From assembly GCA_963826105.1 (NCBI GenBank), contig CAWGWA010000016.1:62001-126000 (forward strand): a stretch of DNA of 64,000 nucleotides, in the 5' to 3' direction. A program made the position numbers and the translations under genes. This DNA is from WHTI01 sp963826105 (lineage in GTDB: Bacteria; Actinomycetota; CADDZG01; WHSQ01). Of this stretch, positions 17,122 through 25,811 are shown piece after piece. Under the pieces are notes generated by a model. That model did not search any database, had not been told where the DNA came from, and saw only the letters and a list, made by a program, of their open reading frames with translations. The stretch's first letter is position 1. Every line of letters begins with the position of its first letter.

Positions 17122-19680
17122 TTACGGGATGTTGAAGGTCGTCTCGCAGTTCAACTGCGTGTCCGTGCCGCCATCTCCGTCACAGGTGTCGGTGTCTGGA
17201 CCCCCGTCGAAGGCGTCGTTACCGGCGCCACTCGAGAGGTCGTCGTTTCCGGCACCACCGTTGATGGTGTTGATCCCGAAGCCTGCGGTCACGACGTCGT
17301 CGCCGCCGTCACCGTTGACGATGTTGTCTCCATCACCGGCGAAGATCGTGTCGTTGCCCAGGCCACCGGAGATCGTGTCCGTGAGGTTTCCACCGTAGAT
17401 GGTGTCGTTATCGTCGCCACCGTTGATGGAGTTCTGTCCCTCGCCACCTCGCAGGGTGTCGTCACCGGCTCCACCGTTGATGGTGTCATCGCCCTCCGAG
17501 CCGAACACGAAGTCATTGCCACTGCCGGAGTTGACGGTGTCGTTGCCACCTCTGGTGTGGATCTCGTCGGAACCCGTTCCGGTGGTGACGTTATCGAAGC
17601 CGGAGTCCGTCCAGATCTCGTTGTCGCCGTCTCCGGCGTCGATCACGTGGTTACCCCAGGCCGCCACGATCACGTCGTTGCCGCTACCCGTAGTGACGTC
17701 GTCGGCAGCACCCCCGAGTTCGAGCTGGTTGTTGCCATCACCGGCAGTGATGGTCGACTCGCCCACCCCCGTCAAGAGGTAGTTGTCGCCCTCGCCAAGC
17801 TCGATCGTGTCGTTGCCGTCGTGCGAGAAGACCCTGTCGTTCCCGTCTCCGGAGTCGATGTCGTCGGCGCCGAAGTTGTCGGTCTCGATGTAGTCCGCGC
17901 CGCTTCCGGTGCTGATGGTGTTGTCGCCGTCTCCGCCGAGCACGCGGTTGTCGCCGTTACCGGCGACGATCACGTCGGGACCGTGGCCACCACGCAGTCG
18001 GTCGTTGCCGCCAGCTGCGGTGATGGTGTCGAGCCCGAGGCCACTGAAGACCTCGTTGTCGCCCGAGCCCGTGTACGTGGTGTTGTTCCCGTCACCGGCG
18101 TAGATCGTGTCGTCGCCTCCGTCACCCTCGGTGTAGTCGGGGCCGAAGTGAGCGAGCAGTCGGTCGTTACCCAGGTCGCCGTGGATCGTGTCGGCTCCGG
18201 CGCCTCCGTAGAAGTCGTCGTTGCCGCGGCCGCCGCGGATGATGTCGGGACCTCCGTTACCGAAGATGGCGTCGTTGCCGAGACCACCGTAGACACGGTC
18301 GCCTCCGCCCCGCCCGTGGATCACGTCGTTGCCGCCGAATCCGCAGATCCGTTCGGCCGCGCCGGTTCCGTTGAGAACGTCGTCTCCGGGGGTCCCCTCA
18401 AGGTCGCAGGCGACCTCGAAGTCCCAACGGGTCCAGTCGTCGCCGGAAGCGATCTCGAAGTCATCGATGTGCGAGTGCACGCGATCGGCGCCCCCATCGG
18501 AGCTAAGCGAGAAGTACAGCCCACCCTCCACCAGATCGGTGATGGTTGCTCCAGGGTGTGCCGCTAGGTAGCCATCGTAAGGAAGTACACCGGCATCGTT
18601 GTTCGCGCCGTAGCCGCCGATGGAGTACCAGCCGCCGTTGCGCGCGTCCCATTTCTGCCAGACCTGTGGCGAGCCAACCACCGGACCCTGGCTCGAGATC
18701 CCGTTGGGGTTGCCTGCCTGATTCTCAGGGTCGAACACGAGAACGTCATCGAGGTTCGAGCCACCGTCGTTGAAATCGACGGCGAACCTGAAGGAGGGGA
18801 GACGAGTGAGCTGGCCCTCGCTCGTGCGCGCCCGAGTCCAGAACGAAAGGTCGGTCACACCGGCAAGAGAGTTGCCGTCGTAGAGCTCGTTGTGTGCGTT
18901 CCCCGTGGTTGGCGGAAGCCCGCCACCGTCGAGATCCCAGCTGAGGCTGGCCGTCGGAAGCGGCGGCGTGCCCGGGCCCGCGTGCGTGTAAACCGAGCCC
19001 TGGGTCGCGGTGCCCGGCAGCCCGGTGGTCGGGACGCCATTGACGAGGAACGCCCACCCTTCCTGCCCGTCCCGGAGCACGATGTCCTGGCTCGCGGTCG
19101 GGTCGGCTTCCTTACCGACGGTGAAGGTCACATTGGTGACGCCGTAGGGGGAAGTTGCTCCCGGCATATCCAATAGCTCGAAAGCGAGGTTGTAGGTGCC
19201 CGGGCCGATCGCGGCACGGAACGGGGTACTCGCTCCCGACGGACCCTCGGCGTCTGCTTTGATCGCGCCGTAAGGGAATCCGCCGGCGGGACCGAAGGTG
19301 ACCTGTCCGTTGCCGTCGGTCGTGACCGTCGACCATGTTGATGGGTCGTTGGGGTCGTCACCGACGTCCGGGTAGGTCGCGTCCTGACCGACAACCGGAT
19401 TCCCGTTCTGCGTCAGGGTCGCGCGGTGGAGGACCAGATCGCCGGGAGCCGGATCGTTGTCCGGGTTAACGGCGTGAATCGTGACCCAGAACGGGCTGAC
19501 CTCGTTGGCCTGGAGCGCGTCGAGGCCCGCGGTCGTGTAGGTGATGGTCGCGGGAGCCGCGTGCGCGGGAACGATCGCGACGACCTGCAGCAACACCATC
19601 GCGAAGGACGCCAAGAGCGCCAGCTTCCGTCCTCGAGTCGAAACGCGGCTCATGACAGAACCGCCGGTCGCGCTTTGCAT
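17122..19680 (-). CDS. Secreted RTX (haemolysin-type calcium-binding repeat) protein
   Basis: An 852-residue exported protein. The Sec signal covers about residues 18-41 and ends AHA. Residues about 45-430 form one or more beta-rich domains (Ig-like start, then a region with FRFAVDFNDGGSN and DDFEIASGDDW) without a family I can name. From about 435 to 835 there are more than 40 nonapeptide RTX motifs of the GGxGxDxxx type, expected to form a calcium-loaded beta-roll. The C-terminus reads DTCDGDGGTDTQLNCETTFN and then IP. ATG 19680 is supported by GGAGG seven bases upstream. No type I secretion genes are nearby, so export is probably by Sec. Confidence 0.92.
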   Translation of the reverse strand: MQSATGGSVMSRVSTRGRKLALLASFAMVLLQVVAIVPAHAAPATITYTTAGLDALQANEVSPFWVTIHAVNPDNDPAPGDLVLHRATLTQNGNPVVGQDATYPDVGDDPNDPSTWSTVTTDGNGQVTFGPAGGFPYGAIKADAEGPSGASTPFRAAIGPGTYNLAFELLDMPGATSPYGVTNVTFTVGKEADPTASQDIVLRDGQEGWAFLVNGVPTTGLPGTATQGSVYTHAGPGTPPLPTASLSWDLDGGGLPPTTGNAHNELYDGNSLAGVTDLSFWTRARTSEGQLTRLPSFRFAVDFNDGGSNLDDVLVFDPENQAGNPNGISSQGPVVGSPQVWQKWDARNGGWYSIGGYGANNDAGVLPYDGYLAAHPGATITDLVEGGLYFSLSSDGGADRVHSHIDDFEIASGDDWTRWDFEVACDLEGTPGDDVLNGTGAAERICGFGGNDVIHGRGGGDRVYGGLGNDAIFGNGGPDIIRGGRGNDDFYGGAGADTIHGDLGNDRLLAHFGPDYTEGDGGDDTIYAGDGNNTTYTGSGDNEVFSGLGLDTITAAGGNDRLRGGHGPDVIVAGNGDNRVLGGDGDNTISTGSGADYIETDNFGADDIDSGDGNDRVFSHDGNDTIELGEGDNYLLTGVGESTITAGDGNNQLELGGAADDVTTGSGNDVIVAAWGNHVIDAGDGDNEIWTDSGFDNVTTGTGSDEIHTRGGNDTVNSGSGNDFVFGSEGDDTINGGAGDDTLRGGEGQNSINGGDDNDTIYGGNLTDTISGGLGNDTIFAGDGDNIVNGDGGDDVVTAGFGINTINGGAGNDDLSSGAGNDAFDGGPDTDTCDGDGGTDTQLNCETTFNIP

Positions 19681-19894
19681 CGGAGAACCTCCACCTTCTC
19701 AGCCCCACCTCGATCAGGCCGCGGATGGACTGCGTGCGACCCAAGTCCTCCCAGATGCTCCCAGTTGTGTCGGTAGGACACAAGACCAAGCAGTGGCCAT
19801 CTCCGTGTAGGCCCAAAGGACTAGTCAGGCGAATCAGCAGGTCTTAAGAAGCGGAGCTCGCGCCTTCGGCGGGGCGCACCTCTTCCCTCTCCTC

Positions 19895-19991
19895 GGGGTC
19901 AGTTGGGCGCCATCACTCGCCGATCGCGCATGAAACAGAGTGGGGAACGGCTGGCGAGGCGAAATCGCTCGTTCGCCGCCCAACTGACCCC
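19895..19991. repeat. 15-bp inverted repeat beside tRNA-Ala, in a 315-base gene-free stretch
   Basis: GGGGTCAGTTGGGCG at 19895-19909 is perfectly repeated in inverse at 19977-19991, with 67 bases between. The second arm lies five bases from the tRNA 3' end, so the tRNA precursor transcript would contain both arms. The rest of 19681-19995 holds upstream DNA of the RTX gene; I see no other gene there. It may be a processing or termination structure, or a trace of an integrated element. Confidence 0.55.
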
Positions 19992-19995
19992 TCGG

Positions 19996-20068
19996 TGGAC
20001 CTGAGCGGATTCGAACCGCTGGCCTCACCCGTGCGAGGGGTGCGCTCTACCAACTGAGCTACAGGCCC
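19996..20068 (-). tRNA. tRNA-Ala (anticodon CGC)
   Basis: A 73-nucleotide cloverleaf: acceptor GGGCCTG/CAGGTCC with one G-T pair, D arm GCTC/GAGC, anticodon stem CACCC/GGGTG with loop CTCGCAC, giving anticodon CGC, and T arm AGCGG/CCGCT. CCA is not fully encoded. Confidence 0.96.
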
Positions 20069-20088
20069 GAAGAAGCGCATTTTAGCCG

Positions 20089-21099
20089 CTAGATCAACGT
20101 CAAGAAGCGGGCGGCCGCGTCGAGGCTCGCCATGGCCCCCATCGGGAGGGTCAACATGGGGTCGGTGTGGCCTATGTCGACGTCCGCGAGGATCGGGATC
20201 CCGGAGTCCTCGGTGCGGCGTTCGATGACTTCGAAAAAGACCTCTTTGTCATCGTCGGTGTACCCGTAGGGACGAGCGACGATCAGGCCGGCGACGGCAT
20301 CGAAGAGCCCATCGCGCTCGAAAGTCGTGAGATAGGCATCCACGTACTCTGGCGATGGAGTTTCCTCGGAAGACTCGATGAAGAAGATGGCGCCGGTGGG
20401 CTCGGTCCAGATCTCGCTCTTGCGCAGATGCCACGCGATCGACTCGAGACATCCGCCCATCAATGGACCCTGTGCAGTTCCCGGGCGGATGCAGCGCCAT
20501 CCACTCGCCGCGTTCATTTCCCGCGGACGTCCGAGATCTCGCTTCTCGGCCCAGTCGAGGAATTCGTCGGTCCACTCACCGACCGGTTCGAACGGCGCCC
20601 AGTCTCGGGACCAGGCTCTCGTCATCCACTCCCCCGTATATGGAAGAACCTCGGGGTACTCGGCCAACTCCGATAGGAGCATCGGCCCGTGAAAGGTCTG
20701 CAGTCGCGCCCGCTTGAGCAACGCCCAATGAAGCAGCGTGTTGTCCGAGTACCCCTGGAACACCTTGGGGTTGGCGGCGATCAACTCGAAGTCGAGGTAA
20801 GGCAATAGCTGAGCGGAGTGGTTGCCGCCGATCGCGGCCATCACCACACTGACATCCGGATCGGTGAATGCGGCGTTGATGTCGGCAGCGCGCTCCTGCC
20901 CACTGCCCGCGGTCCACCCGGTGCTCAGAGTCGCATTCGGCATGAGTCGAACCTCGTACCCGAGGCCTTCCAGGTAGGCGGTTCCTCGCTCGACCCGGTG
21001 AGGGAACTCGGCCACCAGCGGGGCCGAGGGGCTCACGATCGCGATGGTGCTACCCGGCTGGGGCACAGGAGGAAGCACGGGCTCTGAGGGTTGGGTCAC
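20089..21099 (-). CDS. S66 family LD-carboxypeptidase/MccF-like peptidase
   Basis: A 336-residue protein with the S66 fold: IAIVSPSAPLV near the N-terminus, the nucleophile region AAIGGNHSAQLLPYLD with its Ser at the elbow, then FQGYSDNTLL, IFFIESSEE with the catalytic Glu and DVDIGHTDPML with the catalytic His. Members include LdcA, which trims murein tetrapeptides, and MccF, which cleaves microcin C. The sequence (GGNHS, long middle part) looks closer to the MccF-like branch, so either cell-wall recycling or immunity is possible. Its start overlaps the stop of the translin-like gene. Confidence 0.88.
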   Translation of the reverse strand: MTQPSEPVLPPVPQPGSTIAIVSPSAPLVAEFPHRVERGTAYLEGLGYEVRLMPNATLSTGWTAGSGQERAADINAAFTDPDVSVVMAAIGGNHSAQLLPYLDFELIAANPKVFQGYSDNTLLHWALLKRARLQTFHGPMLLSELAEYPEVLPYTGEWMTRAWSRDWAPFEPVGEWTDEFLDWAEKRDLGRPREMNAASGWRCIRPGTAQGPLMGGCLESIAWHLRKSEIWTEPTGAIFFIESSEETPSPEYVDAYLTTFERDGLFDAVAGLIVARPYGYTDDDKEVFFEVIERRTEDSGIPILADVDIGHTDPMLTLPMGAMASLDAAARFLTLI

Positions 21100-21737
21100 T
21101 CCCCTAGCTTGCTCTCGTGCTCGCTCAAGGCGTTCTGCAGCGATGACTGGATCACCGATGTTGTGTAGTCGCCTCGAGTGCGCTCGATCAGAGAGCGGGC
21201 GACGTCGGTCAGACGCCGCAGACCGAACGTGATCCCATCCGGATAGTCGAGCGAAGTGAGCACGTAATAGATATCGTCCATCGCCCCCAGGAGGTGCTCA
21301 CAACGTTCTAGTTCGCCGTGGCGCATGAGGTCGAGGATGTGCCGCCGGATCTCGCCGATGGCTTCGGCCATCCCTTTGGCGAAGGCAGCAGGCGGAACGC
21401 CGAGCGACAGGTGCGTCGGGAAGTGGGCGTCGGTGATGAGAGCGAAGGTGATGCGCGCTTCGGCCAGTTCTTTCTCCGCATCGTGGATAAAACCCGTGTG
21501 CCGGATGTCCTCGTGCCCCTCGAGCGCGGAGCGCGCCGAGTCGATCTCGGCCTGTGCCTCGTCGAGACGCTTGGAGGCGACATCGATCTCGTGTCGATGG
21601 AGCGATCGGATCGCATTCCCGCTTGCGCGGATCGCGCTGCGCGCGCTGGACAGAGCATGCTCTCGAGCCTCGGTCTTCGCGTCGAACTCGTCCCGCAGAC
21701 TCTGCGACAACTCGGAGAGGTCTTCGGAGAGACCCAC
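21096..21737 (-). CDS. Translin family protein
   Basis: A 213-residue all-helical protein. The motifs fit translin/TRAX: IRSLHRHEIDVASKRLDEA, HTGFIHDAEKELAEARI, LGVPPAAFAKGMAEAIGEIR, HLLGAMDDIYYVLTSLDYPD and LRRLTDVARSLIERTRGDYT. Translin binds single-stranded nucleic acid as an octamer, and with TRAX it acts as an RNase (C3PO) in eukaryotes; archaea have single homologues. I do not see a clear acidic catalytic triad, so this may be a binding protein. It sits between the GlpR/SepX-like gene and the S66 peptidase gene, overlapping the latter by four bases. The bacterial role is unknown. Confidence 0.75.
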   Translation of the reverse strand: MGLSEDLSELSQSLRDEFDAKTEAREHALSSARSAIRASGNAIRSLHRHEIDVASKRLDEAQAEIDSARSALEGHEDIRHTGFIHDAEKELAEARITFALITDAHFPTHLSLGVPPAAFAKGMAEAIGEIRRHILDLMRHGELERCEHLLGAMDDIYYVLTSLDYPDGITFGLRRLTDVARSLIERTRGDYTTSVIQSSLQNALSEHESKLGE

Positions 21738-21740
21738 GAC

Positions 21741-22208
21741 TTACTTGGAGATGGCCGGCTCGAAGAACTCGAACTCGGCCTCGCGACGGGCTCTCTTCTG
21801 ATCGATCGGACGGACCTTGCGACTACGTTCGATACGCCGCCGCTTCGACTCGATGAGGAAACCGGCATAGCCCAACAAGACAACGTCGATCCCGAGATGA
21901 GGCAGCCACCCACCGGGAGCGTCGAGAAGCGACGCGACCAGGCTCAGTGCGGCCATCCACACCAGCACCAATAGAAGCTTTCGCCGACGTTTCAGGATGC
22001 GCTGCTGTCTTAGAGCGCGCCGTTGAGACGACGGTCTAACCCGTTCATCACCGGGAACGACGACCCATCGACCTTCTTCGCTGAGACGCGGGGAGAGAAG
22101 ATGCATGCTGTGACGGAATCTCTCGGCGGTCGAGAGAGGAGTCCCCCGCCGTGCCCTGGTAATCGCAGGAACCAGGACGGCTACCCATGCAGCGGCGAGG
22201 ACGATCAA
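21741..22208 (-). CDS. GlpR/SepX-like divisome membrane protein
   Basis: A 155-residue protein: one N-terminal membrane helix, a basic cytoplasmic stretch (RRGTPLSTAERFRHSMHLL, then ALRQQRILKRRRK), two further membrane helices, and a highly basic C-terminal region. This architecture matches the actinobacterial SepX/GlpR family (Mycobacterium Rv0996), the membrane receptor for the gephyrin/MoeA-like protein Glp in cell division. moeA and galU lie 4-6 kb away, as in the glp-galU-glpR locus. TTG 22208 is given; a CTG five codons earlier, after GGGGA, would complete the first helix. Confidence 0.6.
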   Translation of the reverse strand: MIVLAAAWVAVLVPAITRARRGTPLSTAERFRHSMHLLSPRLSEEGRWVVVPGDERVRPSSQRRALRQQRILKRRRKLLLVLVWMAALSLVASLLDAPGGWLPHLGIDVVLLGYAGFLIESKRRRIERSRKVRPIDQKRARREAEFEFFEPAISK

Positions 22209-22345
22209 GAAAACGAGTGTCAGAACTCTTCCCCAAGCTAGACGGAACTACCCCAGCGCGCTGAAGGTACCTCCGAAAGGCCCGATACGGCCGGATTTTG
22301 GGCCCAGTGGCCAACCCTCGCGCGTGCACGCGATACAAATACTCC

Positions 22346-23809
22346 GTGCCGCAGATCGTTACGTCCGAAGAGGATCCGCTCGAGCTGTCGTGTGATGCGC
22401 TCGTGGTGGGTGCCTTCGAGGGATCCGACGGTCCGCAGCTGTCGACGATCGGGGCGGCGCTCGACGAGCGCCTCGAGGGAGCGCTTTCGGAAGCGCTTCT
22501 CGCCGAAGGGTTCAAGGCCAAGACGGGAACGAGCGCGTTGATAACCACGCTCGGGCGCATCCCCGCAGGCACGGTCGCGGTCACGGGTCTCGGCGCCAAG
22601 GAGGACGTCGATCCGTCCCGTATCCGGCGGGCCGCCGGAGTCATCGCCAAACGATTGTCCGAGCGCACCGAGGTCGTCACCGTGCTCGACGACGCTTACG
22701 GAGATGCCGGTTCGACCGCACAGGTCGAGGGCTACCTTCTCGGCTCCTATCGCTACAAGAAGATCACCTCGCGTGACGACACGCCGGAGCGGACCGCCCG
22801 TGTTGTGGTCCAGGGGTCGCCCACTTCCGTCGAGCGCGGGATCGCGTACGCCGAAGCCACGAACTTGGCGCGTGACCTGGTCAACGAACCACCCGATCGC
22901 TTGACCCCCACGGCCTTCGCCGCGCGCGCCAAGGATGCCGCCGACGTGGGAGCTCTGACCTGCAAGATCCTCGATGAAACGGACCTTGCCGAGCGCGGCT
23001 TCGGCGGGCTCCTCGCGGTCGCGTCCGGTTCGGCGGAACCACCTCGCTTGGTGGAGCTCAACTACGACCCTCCGGAGGCGGTCGGGCGAGTGACCCTCAT
23101 CGGGAAGGGCGTCACCTACGACACCGGTGGTCTCTCGATCAAGACCGCGGTCGGGATGCAGAACATGAAAACCGACATGGGCGGCGGAGCCGCCGTGATC
23201 GGCGCGATGAGCGTCCTGGCGAGACTCGGAACGCCGATCGCGGTCAGAGGATTGATCCCGATGACCGAGAACATGATCGGCCCGGCCGCTATGAGGGTCG
23301 ATGACGTCATCGTTCACTACGGAGGACGCACGACCGAGATGAACAACGCCGACGCCGAGGGCAGGCTGATCCTGGCCGATGCCATCGCCCTGGCTTCGGA
23401 GGAACCGTCCGATGCGATGGTCGACATCGCCACCCTCACCGGCCACATGGTGATCGGTCTCGGCGACAAGGTCGGGGGGCTCTTCGCCAACGACTCTGCC
23501 CTGAGGGACGAGCTCAAGGCAGCCGGGGATCTCGCCGGAGAGGACCTCTGGCCGATGCCGCTATACGAGGGGTACGAGAAGCATCTCGATTCGCAGGTCG
23601 CCGATCAGAAGAGTGCCGGGAAACGGGAGGGTGGAGGCATCTCGGCGGCCCTCTTCCTCCAGAGATTCGTCGGTGACGGGATCCCTTGGGCGCACCTCGA
23701 CATCGCCGGCCCCGGCCGAGAGGACGCCCCCCACGATCTGGGTCCGAAGGGAGGCACAGGCTTCGGAACGCGCACGTTGCTCGAGTGGATCGAAGCCCGC
23801 GGGCGATGA
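22346..23809 (+). CDS. pepA: Leucyl aminopeptidase (M17)
   Basis: A cytosolic zinc aminopeptidase of about 487 residues. The N-terminal macro-like domain is followed by the catalytic domain with GKGVTYDTGGLSIK, MKTDMGGGA and NADAEGRLILADA, the last being the M17 signature with Ala where Thr is usual. GTG at 22346 (VPQIVTSEEDP) is chosen. No Shine-Dalgarno precedes it, but GATACAAAT lies about seven bases upstream, so transcription may start at the codon itself. The frame stays open up to TTG 22298. Transcribed divergently from the GlpR-like gene. Confidence 0.93.
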   Translation: MPQIVTSEEDPLELSCDALVVGAFEGSDGPQLSTIGAALDERLEGALSEALLAEGFKAKTGTSALITTLGRIPAGTVAVTGLGAKEDVDPSRIRRAAGVIAKRLSERTEVVTVLDDAYGDAGSTAQVEGYLLGSYRYKKITSRDDTPERTARVVVQGSPTSVERGIAYAEATNLARDLVNEPPDRLTPTAFAARAKDAADVGALTCKILDETDLAERGFGGLLAVASGSAEPPRLVELNYDPPEAVGRVTLIGKGVTYDTGGLSIKTAVGMQNMKTDMGGGAAVIGAMSVLARLGTPIAVRGLIPMTENMIGPAAMRVDDVIVHYGGRTTEMNNADAEGRLILADAIALASEEPSDAMVDIATLTGHMVIGLGDKVGGLFANDSALRDELKAAGDLAGEDLWPMPLYEGYEKHLDSQVADQKSAGKREGGGISAALFLQRFVGDGIPWAHLDIAGPGREDAPHDLGPKGGTGFGTRTLLEWIEARGR

Positions 23810-24117
23810 CCGACGAGCGTGACAACGTCGTGGAGTTGCCACCCGAGGTCTCGGGAGCATTCATGGATCCCCCGCCGCTACCTTCCCGGCACCGTGGTTC
23901 TCACAGATGGCTGATCGGAGCCTCGCTGGCGAGCTTCATCGTCGCGATCATCTCGATACTGGCCTTCGTCACCGTTCAGTGGCCCGGCGACTCAGGGCGC
24001 ATCCTGGTCGGCATCTTCCTGTTCTCGATCCTCGGCATCCTTGCCTGCGCTTCCGCAGCCGTGTTCACCGCCGCCCGCGCTACGCATGCACGTCCTCGGT
24101 CCACCCGCGCGCCATAG
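23806..24117 (+). CDS. Small membrane protein, unknown
   Basis: A 103-residue protein whose ATG overlaps the pepA stop as ATGA. It has a short acidic N-terminus, then two membrane helices (WLIGASLASFIVAIISILAF and ILVGIFLFSILGILACASAA) and a basic tail. No family recognised. The coupling to pepA suggests co-expression but not function. Confidence 0.65.
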   Translation: MTDERDNVVELPPEVSGAFMDPPPLPSRHRGSHRWLIGASLASFIVAIISILAFVTVQWPGDSGRILVGIFLFSILGILACASAAVFTAARATHARPRSTRAP

Positions 24118-24126
24118 ACTCGGACG

Positions 24127-24333
24127 ATGGAGATTGAGGGTCATCCGACCCAGGATCTGATCGAGGAGCTGGAACGTCGCGGCGCCCGGCGCGTGCCGGG
24201 GGGTTCTGGGGGTCCCGACGCAGAAGCACTCGCCTTCATCGCCCCGGATGGCGAGACGCAGGCGAGTGGATTCTGGCTATTCCTCCCGGAGCAGACCTTC
24301 ATGACCGGCATGGACGAGTTACCGGGAGTATGA
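24127..24333 (+). CDS. Small hypothetical protein
   Basis: 68 residues starting MEIEGHPTQDLIEELERRGA. It is compact, acidic and without signal or membrane helix. It is followed by the flavin reductase gene with an ATGA overlap and follows the small membrane protein by nine bases, so it is in the same operon. I do not recognise it. Codon use looks like its neighbours. Confidence 0.6.
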   Translation: MEIEGHPTQDLIEELERRGARRVPGGSGGPDAEALAFIAPDGETQASGFWLFLPEQTFMTGMDELPGV

Positions 24334-24818
24334 GCGTCTCGCCAGACAAATACCGAGAGGGCCTCAGTCATTTCACCAGTGGGATCACTGTGATCACGGT
24401 CGCGTCCGGGAGCGAGAAGCACGGCATGACCGCGACCTCGTTCGCATCGGTATCGCTGATCCCACCTTTGATCTCGGTCGCACTCGAGAAGGACTCGCAG
24501 ACCCTGGAGATCCTCAGAGGAACGCAGGCATTCACCGTGAACCTTCTGGCCCGCGACCAGGAGGACGTCGCCCGTACGTTTGCGACCAAGGGACCCAAGC
24601 CGTTCGAGCGCATCCCGCATTCGATGGGCACGAACGGCGCGCCCCTTCTAGACGGTTGTCTCGCGTGGTTCGAATGTTCGGTTCAGAGCATCGCGGACGG
24701 CGGCGATCACGAGATCGTGGTTGCCGAAACCACCCGCATACAGCTGGGTGCGGGCGAGCCACTCATCTATTACCGGCGCGACTACCGTTCCCTCAAGACG
24801 GGATCGCTCGAGGATTGA
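24330..24818 (+). CDS. Flavin reductase-like (FMN-binding split barrel) protein
   Basis: A 162-residue protein of the flavin reductase domain family: YREGLSHFTSGITVIT, GMTATSFASVSLIPPLISVA and FTVNLLARDQEDVARTFA are the typical FMN-contact stretches. Such proteins reduce FMN or FAD with NAD(P)H for partner monooxygenases, but no oxygenase is adjacent, so it may be a stand-alone reductase. Its 3' end overlaps the convergent DUF192 gene by 37 bases. Confidence 0.88.
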   Translation: MSVSPDKYREGLSHFTSGITVITVASGSEKHGMTATSFASVSLIPPLISVALEKDSQTLEILRGTQAFTVNLLARDQEDVARTFATKGPKPFERIPHSMGTNGAPLLDGCLAWFECSVQSIADGGDHEIVVAETTRIQLGAGEPLIYYRRDYRSLKTGSLED

Positions 24819-25153
24819 TCGACCAGCAGCTGGTCTCCCACCCTTACCGCTGACGCTCGGCCCGCGGTCAATTCGACGGCGTACCGGGCAACCGACGGGA
24901 ACGAGATCCTGCCAGGCTTCATGTTCGTCACGACGCGCTTGACGATCCAGGCACGAGAACAGAAGACGACGTCGATCGGATAGCTCATGCCGAACGTGTG
25001 GACCTGGAACGCTCCCGGGATCACGAGAGCCTCATCGGGCTTCAGCGGGGGCCCATCCAGCAGGCCGCGTCGCCGTCCCCGAGATGACCCCGCCCAACGG
25101 GCGCGGACGGCGAGCACCTCCCCGGTCCGCTCGACACTGATGGCGCCCTTCAC
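24782..25153 (-). CDS. DUF192 family protein
   Basis: A 123-residue protein with the DUF192 pattern: LVIPGAFQVHTFGMSYPIDV, VTNMKPGRIS and AVELTAGRASAV. This family is small and beta-rich and often exported, but no signal peptide is visible here. Its function is not established. Convergent with the flavin reductase gene. Confidence 0.85.
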   Translation of the reverse strand: MKGAISVERTGEVLAVRARWAGSSRGRRRGLLDGPPLKPDEALVIPGAFQVHTFGMSYPIDVVFCSRAWIVKRVVTNMKPGRISFPSVARYAVELTAGRASAVRVGDQLLVDQSSSDPVLRER

Positions 25154-25203
25154 GCGTTTAGTTTAGAAGCGACCACCACACCACCAACGAGAGGAACCCT
25201 CAT

Positions 25204-25356
25204 ATGACGAAGTGGGAGTACACGACGGTGCCGCTGATCTCGCATGCCCTCCAGGAGATCCTGAACCAGTGGGGCGAAGAGGGATGGGAACTGGTCCAGG
25301 TGCTCGAGAGCCAGGCCACGGGAACCACCGCCTACCTCAAACGGGCCAAGGCTTAA
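25204..25356 (+). CDS. DUF4177-like small protein
   Basis: A 50-residue protein: MTKWEYTTVPLISHALQEIL, then NQWGEEGWELVQV and ending AYLKRAKA. The WEY...GWELVQV pattern is that of DUF4177, a short beta-hairpin/helix protein common in actinobacteria. GAGAGGA lies upstream of the ATG. The stop overlaps that of the convergent moaC by three bases of TAA/TTA. Function unknown. Confidence 0.8.
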   Translation: MTKWEYTTVPLISHALQEILNQWGEEGWELVQVLESQATGTTAYLKRAKA

Positions 25357-25811
25357 CGCTTCCAGGCTCCCGATTTGCCACCCGATTTGCTCTCGAGGCG
25401 CACGTCGGTGATCTCGGCGGCGCGCTCCGTACCTTTCACCATGTCGTAGAGGGTCAACGCCGCGGTCGTCACCGCGGTCAGGGCCTCCATCTCGACGCCG
25501 GTTCTCTCGGCCGTCTTAACCGTCGCGGTGATGGCGATACCTTCGTCGATCTCTTCGAGGCTGAGATCCACGGATGAGATCCCGATGGGATGACACAGAG
25601 GGATGAGGTCCGCAGTTCGTTTCGCTCCCATGATCCCAGCGACCCTGGCGACCGCTAAGGCGTCCCCTTTGTCGAGCGATCGCTCCATGACCAACCTGAC
25701 CGTTTCCGCCGACATCCTGACAACCCCCGAAGCGACCGCGACGCGCTCGGTCACCTGCTTGGATGTGACGTCGACCATCCTGGCCTGCGCTTCGGGATGA
25801 ACGTCGCTCAT
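25353..25811 (-). CDS. moaC: Cyclic pyranopterin monophosphate synthase
   Basis: A 152-residue MoaC, second step of molybdopterin synthesis, converting the MoaA product to cPMP. It shows GIMGAKRTADLIPLCHPIGI with the active-site region and VKTAERTGVEMEALTAVTTA. Its start overlaps the moeA stop as ATGA. The order galU-moeA-moaC is shared with other actinobacteria. A MOSC gene at 50.5 kb is another molybdenum-linked gene in the window. Confidence 0.97.
   Translation of the reverse strand: MSDVHPEAQARMVDVTSKQVTERVAVASGVVRMSAETVRLVMERSLDKGDALAVARVAGIMGAKRTADLIPLCHPIGISSVDLSLEEIDEGIAITATVKTAERTGVEMEALTAVTTAALTLYDMVKGTERAAEITDVRLESKSGGKSGAWKR

Noticed and set aside
17122..18400. DNA-level tandem repeats that look like a CRISPR or satellite array
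   Set aside because: The periodicity (27 bases) is that of RTX nonapeptide codons; there are no spacers or cas genes.
17557..18567. 336-codon plus-strand frame rich in Val
   Set aside because: It is the antisense of the RTX repeats, which have very regular codon use.
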